This document shows positions 40,016-52,800 of a stretch of 64,000 nt of DNA, piece after piece. The position numbers were made by a program, and so were the translations under genes. Numbering within the stretch: position 1 is the first letter of the stretch; each line of letters opens with the position of its first letter. Source of the DNA: Sepiola atlantica (lineage: Eukaryota; Mollusca; Cephalopoda; Sepiida; Sepiolidae); contig OY744551.1 in the NCBI GenBank assembly GCA_963556195.1, positions 10,435,201 through 10,499,200 of the forward strand, given 5' to 3'. The notes under the pieces were generated by a model, which was not told the DNA's origin, ran no database searches, and saw nothing but the letters and a program-made list of their open reading frames with translations.

Positions 40016-41796
40016 CCAGCTAAAACATCGAAAAGGTAGTAATCCAAAGAATTTCAACCGGGTTTATAAAAAGTGCTCAATATCAAATAGAGCTTTTATA
40101 TATGATTATTTTTATTCACACAGACATGTACAAAATCTGCGACACTGGCATGTTGATGTTATCGATCAGCAGCTATTATAACCTGAGATCTCATCAGTTA
40201 GAATCCGATCTTAAGCTTAGATCATATTTGGAAAGAACCAAATATGATCTAAGGTTAAGATCGGATTCTAATTCTGCCTGATGAGATCTGTTTATAATAG
40301 CTGCTGATCGATAACATCGACATTCCAGTGTCGCAGATTTTGTACATGTCTGTAAATAAAAATAATCATATATGAGAGAGAGACAAAAAATGTTGTAGTT
40401 TGCTTGAAGCATTGTGATTATATATGAGAATATTTGTCACAAGGCATTAATTTGGCATTAGATGTAAATTGTAAAAAGGCGAATGACACATGTAAGGGAC
40501 AGACAACTTAGTTAAATTGTTTTAATTTTTGTATTATTTTAAAAAAAGTATTTTTGGATTATTTCAAAAAAGTATTTTTGGATTATTTCAAAAAAGTATT
40601 TTTGGATTATTTCAAAAAAATATTTTTGGATTATTTCAAAAAACTATTTTAATTTTTGGATTATTTCAGAAAAATATTTAAATTTTATGATTATTTCAGA
40701 AAACTATTTTAATTTTTGGATTATTTCAGAAAACTATTTTAATTTTTGGATTATTTCAGAAAACTATTTTAATTTTTGGATTATTTCAGAAAACTATTTT
40801 AATTTTTGGATTATTTCAGAAAACTATTTTAATTTTTGGATTATTTCAGAAAACTATTTTAATTTTTGGATTATTTCAGAAAACTATTTTAATTTTTGGA
40901 TTATTTCAGAAAACTATTTTAATTTTTGGATTATTTCAGAAAACTATTTTAATTTTTGGATTATTTCAGAAAACTATTTTAATTTTTGGATTATTTCAGA
41001 AAACTATTTTAATTTTTGGATTATTTCAGAAAACTATTTAATATTTTACATTCTTTATCTCCAGGACAAACGCGTATTGAACAAATTCCTCTAGATTTGG
41101 AAGCGAATGCTGGAACCGATGCCAAATTTACCTGTGCCGGAACGACTGATCCGATGGAAGTATCCAAATTGAAGATCACCTGGCTGAAGGACGATAAACC
41201 AATAACGACGGGGGAACAAAGAATGGCACAGAATTTCCAGGACAATTCATTAACCATCAGTGGAATAACAATCCGAGATGCGGGTAGATACACCTGTGTG
41301 GCTTCGAATGGCTTAGATAAAGCCAGTGCGTCGGCTATGTTGACCGTCAGGGGTAAGAGACTTTATCTATTTTTCTTTAAACCTACGGAACGGCTGTTAA
41401 ATTTTCGCTTAGAAAGAATAACAAGAAGTAAGCTATTTTTTTCACAGCGTCGCCGTTCAACCGGTTTAGTGGTAGATCTTTTTGTCAGCCAACCTTCTAA
41501 CTCCTGCCTTCCCTATTTGGTTCTTAATGAGTTTACTTTTTGGCTAGCCTATTTGGTGTCCAGGAGATTAGACGCTGGTGGTGGGGTCTCTTTTAGGTTT
41601 GGTTCGTCTGATAACTGACAAATAATGAAGGTAGTTAAGAACTACCCTTGGTAGATAGCGAGTGCTTTTCAGGTTGGCAATTTCCCGGGTGATACTACAA
41701 GAGACTGAACTTGGATGTAGCTCTTTGAGAGGTTTCTCTATCGGCGCTCAATACGAATTATTTCATTTCATTTTTTTTTTAGACACCCACTCACAC

Positions 41797-41827
<31 letters not shown>

Positions 41828-44800
41828 TAAAAGTCCCATGCTTATCACGGAGCCCCAAACGATACATTCTTTTTTTTAACTGGTAACAACAACATAGACT
41901 AACTTAACCAGAGGTTTTTACCCCACCCTATAGACCGGTATTGTCTGGGTATTCGGATCTTGATTTACGCCGGTCTATCGGTTGTCCGTCCTGTGCAGTT
42001 CTAGGAGGTGCACCCTCCCAGGCTTTGCCTTCTCACCCTCTGAGAAGGGGTTAGTTTATTGCTAATCGCCTGAGTCGCCCCTACTGGGGAATGCCCAGGC
42101 AATTTTTAAATGGCCAGAGTGCTCAAATTCTCGAGCACTGGTTTTTTTCCCACTTTCCCAACCTTGTGTCACATCTTACCTTGTGGGAAGAAGATAAATA
42201 GAAACAACATAGACTAACTTTATTTTTTTATATATAAATTATCTAATTATTTGTTTTTTTTTTTTCTTTTTTAAATTTTCACAAACGCACGCACCGGTGA
42301 TCATTTGCTGTTGTTTGAAGTTTATAGCAGACAGATACAAAAAGATTTTTAGATTGCACGGAAATGTTGCCGCTGATGATTGTTTGTTTGTTTGTTTGTT
42401 TGTTTGTTTGTTTGTTTGTTAAGTGAGTCGGACTTCCACATAGATCTCACAAAGATCGTGCCTTAGGATTGTCTGGTCTCCATGAAATTCTTCGCGTTAG
42501 TCACAGCTATTCGTTAATCTGCAGGATTGCAAGTGTTTACTCCCCAAAGTCATGGAAAGGTATTGCTCAGAACACGCAAAGGCACAGAAACAACATTGAC
42601 ACTTTTACTCCGTTCATTTGCGGTTTCGTGCCTGACACGTCTTTGCTTGCCACATGCAGAGGCAGAGACGACCAGAGGACAACGGATCCTGATGTCGACT
42701 TAGCCTAGATTTTCACCAGGTAGCTCTGACACTACCATGTTGCCACCACCTCTACCATGCTAAGGAAGGGTTAGACTTTGAAGAAACAAAAAAGACTGCA
42801 GCTTTATAGAAATAAAAATCTTTTTTAATTTGCTATCTGTGTACAAGATAAATAATTTAACTTAAAACAAATGTCATTTCTTGCCATACAAACTAAAGTA
42901 CTTTTGTATGTTATTGATGAGTTTGTTGCCAGACGTCTTCAAGTTAAGGTCAGATGAAAGAAGTGAAGAGAAAGGGTCAGCATCACAGACTGGTGTAGGC
43001 TGGAGTCCTTGTTGTTCCCAACAGCATTTTCGAACCTTTTCCCTCTTTCTACAGCAATTACATTTTTTTTTTCCATAAAAATCAAGCGATTCCAAACAAA
43101 AGTCAATATCTAAAAAACTAGTCATATTCTTGGTAGAGGGTAAGGTCTATTGCTTTGCTGGTCGCCACTTTCCTGGTTGAGAGTATACGAGACTGAACTA
43201 AAGTGTATCTCCTTCATCAGCACTCGCTAAATGTCGAGGTATTCTCAAGTGCTAATGTTGCGCGTGGATGTGTGCCCCTCGAGGTATTACCGGCGTGGAT
43301 GACTGGATCCGTCACTGCCATGCTAATGTCTCGGCTTTTGATTCCATTATCTTACCTCTGAATTTATCACCGTCAGTTAAAAGACTACCTTGTTTTCAAG
43401 TGATTCTACCTTCCTCTCCCTTTTTATTATTATGCAACTTAATCAAGTGGCTTCACGTCTTGTCTGGAGCAACTTCCATAAAAAAAAATGTTAAAATATT
43501 CCTCAGTTTTGGGATTGAGTTATGTTTGAAAAAAAAATCCATTTTAATTGTTCCAATTAGCCGGAATTTGCACTCAATTCACAAAGTGACCCATCTCTCA
43601 CTAAATGAGACCTGAAACCTGGGCTGTCCTTGTTGACACACTGCACTGTGATGACAAGGCAATGGTCAGATGGATCTGTTTGGTGAACAAAGCATACCTT
43701 TTGGGTCTCTACTCGTGCAAGTCAACTTGAAAAGCCCCGCGGGCATCATGCAGAAGAGCAGACTGCATTGGTTGCGGAATGTTGAGCGCACCAATAGCTG
43801 GATTGAATGTGCCAGCAGAGAAGACCACCACTGGAAGACCCAAGTTGTCTTGGGAGAAGGTGGTCAGGAAAGCCGTGGGTATGGATTCTGTCAGGCCTCA
43901 CCAAAGACAAGAATGGATGGGAAGACTTAGATCCTGACTAGACAAATTGATGATGATGAAGATCCGAGTGGTTTGATTTTTCAGAATGAACCTCCCAATT
44001 AAACCCTAACCTCCCAATTAAACCCTAACCTCCCAATTAAACCCTAACCTCCCAATTAAACCCTAACCTCCCAATTAAACCCTAACCCTAACCTCTCAAT
44101 TAAACCCTAGCCTCCCAATTAAACCCTAACCTCCCTATTAAACCCTAACCCTGACCTCCCTATTAAACCCTAACCCTGACCTCCCAATTAAACCCTAACC
44201 TCCCAATTAAACTTTAACCTCCCAATTAAACTTTAACCTCCCAATTAAACTTTAACCTCCCAATTAAACCCTAACCCTAACTTTAACCCTAACCTCCCAA
44301 TTAAACCCTAACCTCCCAATTAAACCCTAACCTCCCAATTAAACCCTAACCCTAACCTCCTAATTAAACCCTAACCCTAACCTCCCAATTAAACCCTAAC
44401 CCTAACCTCCCAATTAAACTTTAACCTCCCAATTAAACTTTAACCTCCCAATTAAACTTTAACCTCCCAATTAAACCCTAACCTCCCAATTAAACCCTAA
44501 CCTCCCAATTAAACCCTGACCCTAACCTCCCAATTAAACTTTAACCTCCAAATTAAACTTTAACCTTCCAATTAAACGCTAATCTCCCAATTAAAGAGGC
44601 AATAACTTTCTAAGTGAAGAAATCCAATTTTGGTTGGTCAAACCCTAAACCAGATTTCTTTCCCATCGTCCACATGCATTGCAATTATGCCCCCTACTAA
44701 ACATGCAGCAGTGTACACGTTTACATTACTTGTCGGTGATCAATACATTTCGCTACTGTTTATAATTATCACCAAAGTGTAGCGACGTTGAGCCTGGTCC

Positions 44801-46812
44801 GTACTAAAATGAGTGACCATTTGCGAATACCAGATTCTCTATGTGCTCTCGGCTTATCTCAACATTTTGTTTCCAGTTATCCTGGATTTCTCCTTGCCAC
44901 TGGAGTCAAGCAGTTCCAATTCAGGAGATGGGTTAGGGTAGGAGATTGTGCACCCCATGCTTCACAATTATATACGCAGCCACTCTTACACAGGGTATCC
45001 ATTGTCTCTCAAAATTGAACAGAAGTTAAAAACACGCAACTAATGTTATTTGAATTATTCAGACTACTGTTCTCATCTTGGATGTTATTCTCACAACGTT
45101 TCAGCCGATGTAACCTCCGGCCTTCTTCAGGGGCATCTTGTCTAACCCTGGAATCTGTACGGAATTTCAAACAGAACCCTTATTTAATCCATGGAGGTTA
45201 GTTTGCTCTTGTTCCATCAGCCATAAGCAGATAGAAATCTTAAGTAACTCGTAATTGTATCGCCCGCACTGAAGATTGAACCTCCAACCCCCAGAAGACT
45301 GTCATTAAGAATTGATTATTACTTAGCACTTAATATCCACGGGTCCTTGCAAATTCCCAAGTTCGACAAGATGCACATGAAGAAGGTCGGAGGTTACATC
45401 GGACGAAACCTTATCATCTAATATGAGAACACTAGTCCGAATAATTCAAATTATCAATCCTCATCTCAAAAATGCTGAAACACTCAACTCATGTCTTTAA
45501 TTTTGTATTTTTGTTTCCCATTCTTTCTAGCCAAACCAGAGTCCCCAAGTTCTGTGAAGGTCAAATGTGAGACTTACGACGCGATTGTCAGTTGGACACC
45601 TGGAAGCGACAACAACGCCCCCATTCAGTATTTCGTCATCCAATACAACACAAGTTTTGAGAAAGACCAGTGGTATTTCGGGGCCCAAAGCGATCTGAAC
45701 ACAAACCAAGCTATCATTAAAATGTCGCCTTACGCCAATTACACGTTCCGAGTGTTGGCTACTAATAAGATTGGGATAAGTGAGCCCAGCACTCACACAG
45801 AGGACGTGTGTCAAACCCCAAGTACTGTTCCGTTTGAACAGCCTGGAAATGTTCATACTAGAGGGGATCAGAAGGGCAAGTTGGTTATAGAGTGGACGGT
45901 AAGTTATCAGAATTTTTTTCTATAAATTTTTTTACTTTTATTTTTATTTTTAATGTTATAACATTTGAATATTATTTTAAATAAATATATCGGTATTTAA
46001 TAAGACTGTTTGCAATGCGGGGAAAAAACGGAATGGTTAAAGAAGAATTGAACAAAAATAATTGGATACAATATATGCAATAATTTTCTTTAAAGAATTT
46101 ATCTAATTATGTTTCAGATATTTTTTCACTTACTGTTAAAGATTCTGGATGGTTGAGAAAATTTTGCTGCCATCTTGGGACATTTCTTCTTTGTAAACGG
46201 AAAGAACGTTCCTTTTTATTTTTTATGGAAATCGCTCCAGACAAGGCAAGAAGTCACTTTATGTAAGGAGCTAAAAAAAAAAATACTAAAAGTCAAAAAC
46301 TAGTGAACAATATGAGTTATATGATAGATTCCAACCCAGAAAACAGAAATTCTTTCCCCTTTGTCACACTCATCGTTCATAGAATGTGATGACTAAAGGA
46401 CAAAATAAGGGAAGCGAGAATGATCAGGCTGCTGAAAGTAGATCCAAAGTCCACTTTCTATTCTCCTTTTTGAGAAGGGGAAAAGTTTTTCCCAAAATAT
46501 CAATATTTTTCACCATCCTGGACTCCAGTAAGTGAAAGATGTACTAAAACATAAATAAATTTTTTGAAGAAAAATATTGCAGATATTGTCTCCAAATATT
46601 AGTTTTTGTTCATCCCCTCTTTCACCGTTCCGGTTTTTTCCGCATTGCAAACAGGCTTATATTGAATACCTATATGTTTATTTACCAGCAATGCTTGAAA
46701 CAAACTAACATATCATTTTATTAATTTAAAAATTACATATTAATTTAAAAATTAATTTTAGTTGAAAATAACTTTTTTAAATTAAGTTTTTAAAATTATT
46801 TGTATATATATA

Positions 46813-46855
<43 letters not shown>

Positions 46856-49800
46856 ATTAGAAAGATAGGTCGTTCATTTAAAAGAATTGGTGTGTCAGAA
46901 TTATTAAAATTGAAAATAGAAGCCTTTATCAATGCAAGATTAATTTATTATTTTTTTGATAAAGGCTTCTATTTTCAATTTTAATGATTACAAGGACATT
47001 ATATCAAAAAAACAAAAGTTTGTTTATTTTTTGAAAAAATGACACCACCCCCAAAAATAATTGAAATCTCCCCCCCATAAAAAAATCGAGCGCGAACGCA
47101 GACCCCAAACTATATCGAAGAACCAGTTTTGATAGGTAGCCTCGTTTTAAGATCATTCAAAGAAACGAAAAAATAATTTTTCTACCGTAAGCAGTTAAAT
47201 CAAAATGTTTTTAATTTGGCATGGTGGTCCAGTGGTAGCGTATCGGACAAATTCACCCTAATTACTCTTTGACGTTAAGGTTGCGAGTTCGAATCACGGC
47301 CTCGGTGTCGAAATTATTTATTGTTTATTTAGTCGTTAATATGTGCCCTAGTGTATTTATGTTTCTGACTTTGAAATTAACTAAATAAAAGAAATAAAAA
47401 GATTTATTTTTTTATTTAATTTTAAAAAATCCCCGCCAAAAAAAATTAAACTGAATAACCCACATTTGCAGCCCTTAATCCTAGCAGTTGTGTTCCAAAA
47501 TTCATAATGATCAGTTAATTAGTTTACAAGTGAATCTTGTACATACAAACATATACACATACCTAAATTTATATAGAGATGATTTTCAGAAAGTAGACAG
47601 TATCTTTTTGTTTTGTTTTGACAGCCGATGCGCCCACTGATGCACAATGGCCGTGATTTCCGCTACGTCATCACGGTAAAGAAAGAGAACAGCACCGACA
47701 GTGAAGATGTCTACACCATTCAAGACTGGAGAATAAGACGCAAGGTCATTACAACGAGAAATATCTACATGCCGTACAGAATTACGATGAAAGCTCAGAA
47801 TAGTAAAGGAGATGCTGATGTGGATCTCGTCTCTATACTTGGTTATTCGGGAGAAGATGGTAAGTGAAAAAGCTCTAGATTTTGCAACGGGTGAGATCAT
47901 TACTCGGGGTGAACCATGAAAAAGCTCTAGATTTTGCAACGGGTGAGATCATTACTCGGGGTGAACCATGAAAAAGCTCTAGATTTTGCAACGGGTGAGA
48001 TCATTACTCGGGGTGAACCATGAAAAAGCTCTAGATTTTGCAACGGGTGAGATCATTACTCGGGGTGAACCATGAAAAAGCTCTAGATTTTGCAACGGGT
48101 GAGATCATTACTCGGGGTGAACTATGAAAAAGCTCTAGATTTTGCAACGGGTGAGATCATTACTCGGGGTGAACCATGAAAAAGCTCTAGATTTTGCAAC
48201 GGGTGAGATCATTACTCGGGGTGAACCATGAAAAAGCTCTAGATTTTGCAACGGGTGAGATCATTACTCGGGGTGAACCATGAAAAAGCTCTAGATTTTG
48301 CAACGGGTGAGATCATTACTCGGGGTGAACCATGAAAAAGCTCTAGATTTTGCAACGGGTGAGATCATTACTCGGGGTGAACCATGAAAAAGCTCTAGAT
48401 TTTGCAACGGGTGAGATCATTACTCGGGGTGAACCATGAAAAAGCTCTAGATTTTGCAACGGGTGAGATCATTACTCGGGGTGAACTATGAAAAAGCTCT
48501 AGATTTTGCAACGGGTGAGATCATTACTCGGGGTGAACTATGAAAAAGCTCTAGATTTTGCAACGGGTGAGATCATTACTCGGGGTGAACCATGAAAAAG
48601 CTCTAGATTTTGCAACGGGTGAGATCATTACTCGGGGTGAACCATGAAAAAGCTCTAGATTTTGCAACGGGTGAGATCATTACTCGGGGTGAACCATGAA
48701 AAAGCTCTAGATTTTGCAACGGGTGAGATCATTACTCGGGGTGAACCATGAAAAAGCTCTAGATTTTGCAACGGGTGAGATCATTACTCGGGGTGAACTA
48801 TGAAAAAGCTCTAGATTTTGCAACGGGTGAGATCATTACTCGGGGTGAACCATGAAAAAGCTCTAGATTTTGCAACGGGTGAGATCATTACTCGGGGTGA
48901 ACCATGAAAAAGCTCTAGATTTTGCAACGGGTGAGATCATTACTCGGGGTGAACCATGAAAAAGCTCTAGATTTTGCAACGGGTGAGATCATTACTCGGG
49001 GTGAACTATGAAAAAGCTCTAGATTTTGCAACGGGTGAGATCATTACTCGGGGTGAACCATGAAAAAGCTCTAGATTTTGCAACGGGTGAGATCATTACT
49101 CGGGGTGAACCATGAAAAAGCTCTAGATTTTGCAACGGGTGAGATCATTACTCGGGGTGAACCATGAAAAAGCTCTAGATTTTGCAACGGGTGAGATCAT
49201 TACTCGGGGTGAACTATGAAAAAGCTCTAGATTTTGCAACGGGTGAGATCATTACTCGGGGTGAACCATGAAAAAGCTCTAGATTTTGCAACGGGTGAGA
49301 TCATTACTCGGGGTGAACCATGAAAAAGCTCTAGATTTTGCAACGGGTGAGATCATTACTCGGGGTGAACCATGAAAAAGCTCTAGATTTTGCAACGGGT
49401 GAGATCATTACTCGGGGTGAACTATGAAAAAGCTCTAGATTTTGCAACGGGTGAGATCATTACTCGGGGTGAACCATGAAAAAGCTCTAGATTTTGCAAC
49501 GGGTGAGATCATTACTCGGGGTGAACCATGAAAAAGCTCTAGATTTTGCAACGGGTGAGATCATTACTCGGGGTGAACCATGAAAAAGCTCTAGATTTTG
49601 CAACGGGTGAGATCATTACTCGGGGTGAACCATGAAAAAGCTCTAGATTTTGCAACGGGTGTGATCATTACTCGGGGTGAACCATGAAAAAGCTCTAGAT
49701 TTTGCAACGGGTGTGATCATTACTCGGGGTGAACCATGAAAAAGCTCTAGATTTTGCAACGGGTGAGATCATTACTCGGGGTGAACCATGAAAAAGCTCT

Positions 49801-52800
49801 AGATTTTGCAACGGGTGAGATCATTACTCGGGGTGAACCATGAAAAAGCTCTAGATTTTGCAACGGGTGAGATCATTACTCGGGGTGAACCATGAAAAAG
49901 CTCTAGATTTTGCAACGGGTGAGATCATTACTCGGGGTGAACCATGAAAAAGCTCTAGATTTTGCAACGGGTGAGATCATTACTCGGGGTGAACCATGAA
50001 AAAGCTCTAGATTTTGCAACGGGTGAGATCATTACTCGGGGTGAACCATGAAAAAGCTCTAGATTTTACAACGGGTGAGATCATTACTCGGGGTGAACCA
50101 TGAAAAAGCTCTAGATTTTGCAACGGGTGAGATCATTACTCGGGGTGAACCATGAAAAAGCTCTAGATTTTGCAACGGGTGAGATCATTACTCGGGGTGA
50201 ACTATGAAAAAGCTCTAGATTTTGCAACGGGTGAGATCATTACTCGGGGTGAACTATGAAAAAGCTCTAGATTTTGCAACGGGTGAGATCATTACTCGGG
50301 GTGAACTATGAAAAAGCTCTAGATTTTGCAACGGGTGAGATCATTACTCGGGGTGAACTATGAAAAAGCTCTAGATTTTGCAACGGGTGAGATCATTACT
50401 CGGGGTGAACCATGAAAAAGCTCTAGATTTTGCAACGGGTGAGATCATTACTCGGGGTGAACTATGAAAAAGCTCTAGATTTTGCAACGGGTGAGATCAT
50501 TACTCGGGGTGAACTATGAAAAAGCTCTAGATTTTGCAACGGGTGAGATCATTACTCGGGGTGAACTATGAAAAAGCTCTAGATTTTGCAACGGGTGAGA
50601 TCATTACTCGGGGTGAACCATGAAAAAGCTCTAGATTTTGCAACGGGTGAGATCATTACTCGGGGTGAACCATGAAAAAGCTCTAGATTTTGCAACGGGT
50701 GAGATCATTACTCGGGGTGAACCATGAAAAAGCTCTAGATTTTGCAACGGGTGAGATCATTACTCGGGGTGAACCATGAAAAAGCTCTAGATTTTGCAAC
50801 GGGTGAGATCATTACTCGGGGTGAACCAGTAAAAAGCTCTAGATTTTGCAACGGGTGAGATCATTACTCGGGGTGAACCATGAAAAAGCTCTAGATTTTG
50901 CAACAGGTGAGATCATTACTCGGGGTGAACCATGAAAAAGCTCTAGATTTTGCAACGGGTGAGATCATTACTCGGGGTGAACCATGAAAAAGCTCTAGAT
51001 TTTGCAACGGGTGAGATCATTACTCGGGGTGAACCATGAAAAAGCTCTAGATTTTGCAACGGGTGAGATCATTACTCGGGGTGAACCATGAAAAAGCTCT
51101 AGATTTTACAACGGGTGAGATCATTACTCGGGGTGAACCATGAAAAAGCTCTAGATTTTGCAACGGGTGAGATCATTACTCGGGGTGAACCATGAAAAAG
51201 CTCTAGATTTTGCAACGACGAGATCATTACTCGGGGTGAACCATGAAAAAGCTCTAGATTTTGCAACGGGTGAGATCATTACTCGGGGTGAACCAGTAAA
51301 AAGCTCTAGATTTTGCAATGGGTGAGATCATTACTCGGGGTGAACTATGAAAAACCTCTTGAGCTCCACCACTCCCCCAATTTTTTTTTTTCATTCTTTA
51401 TATGAATGTATATGTATGTAATATCTGCTAAAGTGATTACCAGTTAACTTGCCTTTGCATGTCGCCAATTTATAAGGATGTAAGCTCAGTGTTTCTTTCA
51501 TTATACAAATGTTTGTCACTATAATCCAATGATCTACAAATGTCTCTCTGCTATTTTGTTTGACACCAAAACAACCTAAAAGTTCTGCAGCTGAAGTGGT
51601 TACCAGTCATTTTGTGGCAATGCGGAAAGTTTTTGAAAGACAAACTGTGGGTACTGTGCTGTGAGACCGAGAGATAAGCGTCCACGACTAGCATGTGCCC
51701 GCTGTAAAGAAACAGTGGCTGCACATGGGAGCGAACCTGGAACTGTCGGACTTAAAGGCAACAGTCGAATGCGTGATTATGCAAAGTAGGCACTTTTGGC
51801 AATCCAGAAGAGCTCAATAAAGGGAATAACATTTTTTGCTCGAGAGAAATCGTTTTTGCACGCCACTCAGCTAATGTCGTTCGCGCGTGTTTAGATTGTC
51901 GTCGGTAACGTTAGTAAAGCATCCTTTTGTGGTTTCCAAGTTTTGGCATTTGGTTCGGGCTGCCGCTCTATTTGTTTGAGGGTTCACACAACCGTTTATT
52001 TTGTCCGTTAGTCCTCACATTCCATGAGCGATACTTCTGACAAAGGGGGAAGAACTGCTGTTTTCTGGGTCGGAATCTATCCACCTAACACTTATCGTTG
52101 GCTAGTTTTTGACCTTGAAGTAGTATTTTTTTGTTTTTTAAGTTTTTTTTTAGCTCCTTACATCAAGTGCCTAGTCTGAAGCAACTTCCATAAAAAAAAT
52201 TGAAACGAATACTACTGCTGCTGCTACTACAATGTAACAACTTTTGCTGGTAAAGAAAAAAATATATAATCTGTCACCAGAATAAAAAAAATCGAACTGA
52301 GAACTTGCTTTCATCTTGGCTTAGCATATCACCGGGTTATAATCATGGAGGTTCAAAGAATGGTTCTTAATCAATCAATCGATTAATTTTATTGACAAAA
52401 GAAAAAAATAGCAAAGTGCTGCAAGCCATGTAACAAAAAAAAAAAAAAAAAAAAAAAATTGCATTTATATCCCGTCCGAATGTTTGTCCAAGGCAACTTT
52501 AAACGTGGATATGGTAGGTGTTATGGTGCCGTACCTACCTACGGAGAACTAATGGACTCGTCCACCTTATAAATACGGGAAGCATGTGACACTTCATTTG
52601 TTGTGGACCTAGGTAAGGCCGAATGAATGACACAGGAACACATGGTTTAAATGAACAAAGGTATATATTATATAATAGAAAGAAAGAGATACAAGGAGAT
52701 GGTGCTCTCAACCGCCATTGCCGGTTTGCCGGGGAAGAAGAGAACAAGTGTCACGTGCTTCCCGTATTTATAAGGTGGACGAATCCATTAGTTCTCCGTA

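Noticed and set aside
40281..40330. Another hammerhead from CTGATGAGATC
   Set aside because: No GAAA partner or stem II; the word is part of the palindrome.
40687..41094. 135-codon plus-strand open frame with a 10-residue period before the Ig6 exon
   Set aside because: Follows from the 30-bp period being divisible by 3; it runs into the exon in the wrong frame and crosses the acceptor.
41353..41618. In-frame extension of the Ig6 exon past the donor
   Set aside because: GTAAGA at 41353 gives a phase-1 join to FN3-1, and the extension has no domain character.
43985..44600. A chromosome end
   Set aside because: The hexamers are broken by a 13-bp spacer and unique sequence plus exons continue on both sides.
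47219..47310. Functional tRNA gene
   Set aside because: A and B boxes are present but the spacing is too long and the arms do not close; a related degraded copy at 53435 shows it is a SINE head.
47860..51350. CRISPR array
   Set aside because: The 52-bp unit repeats without variable spacers, and the sequence is eukaryotic.
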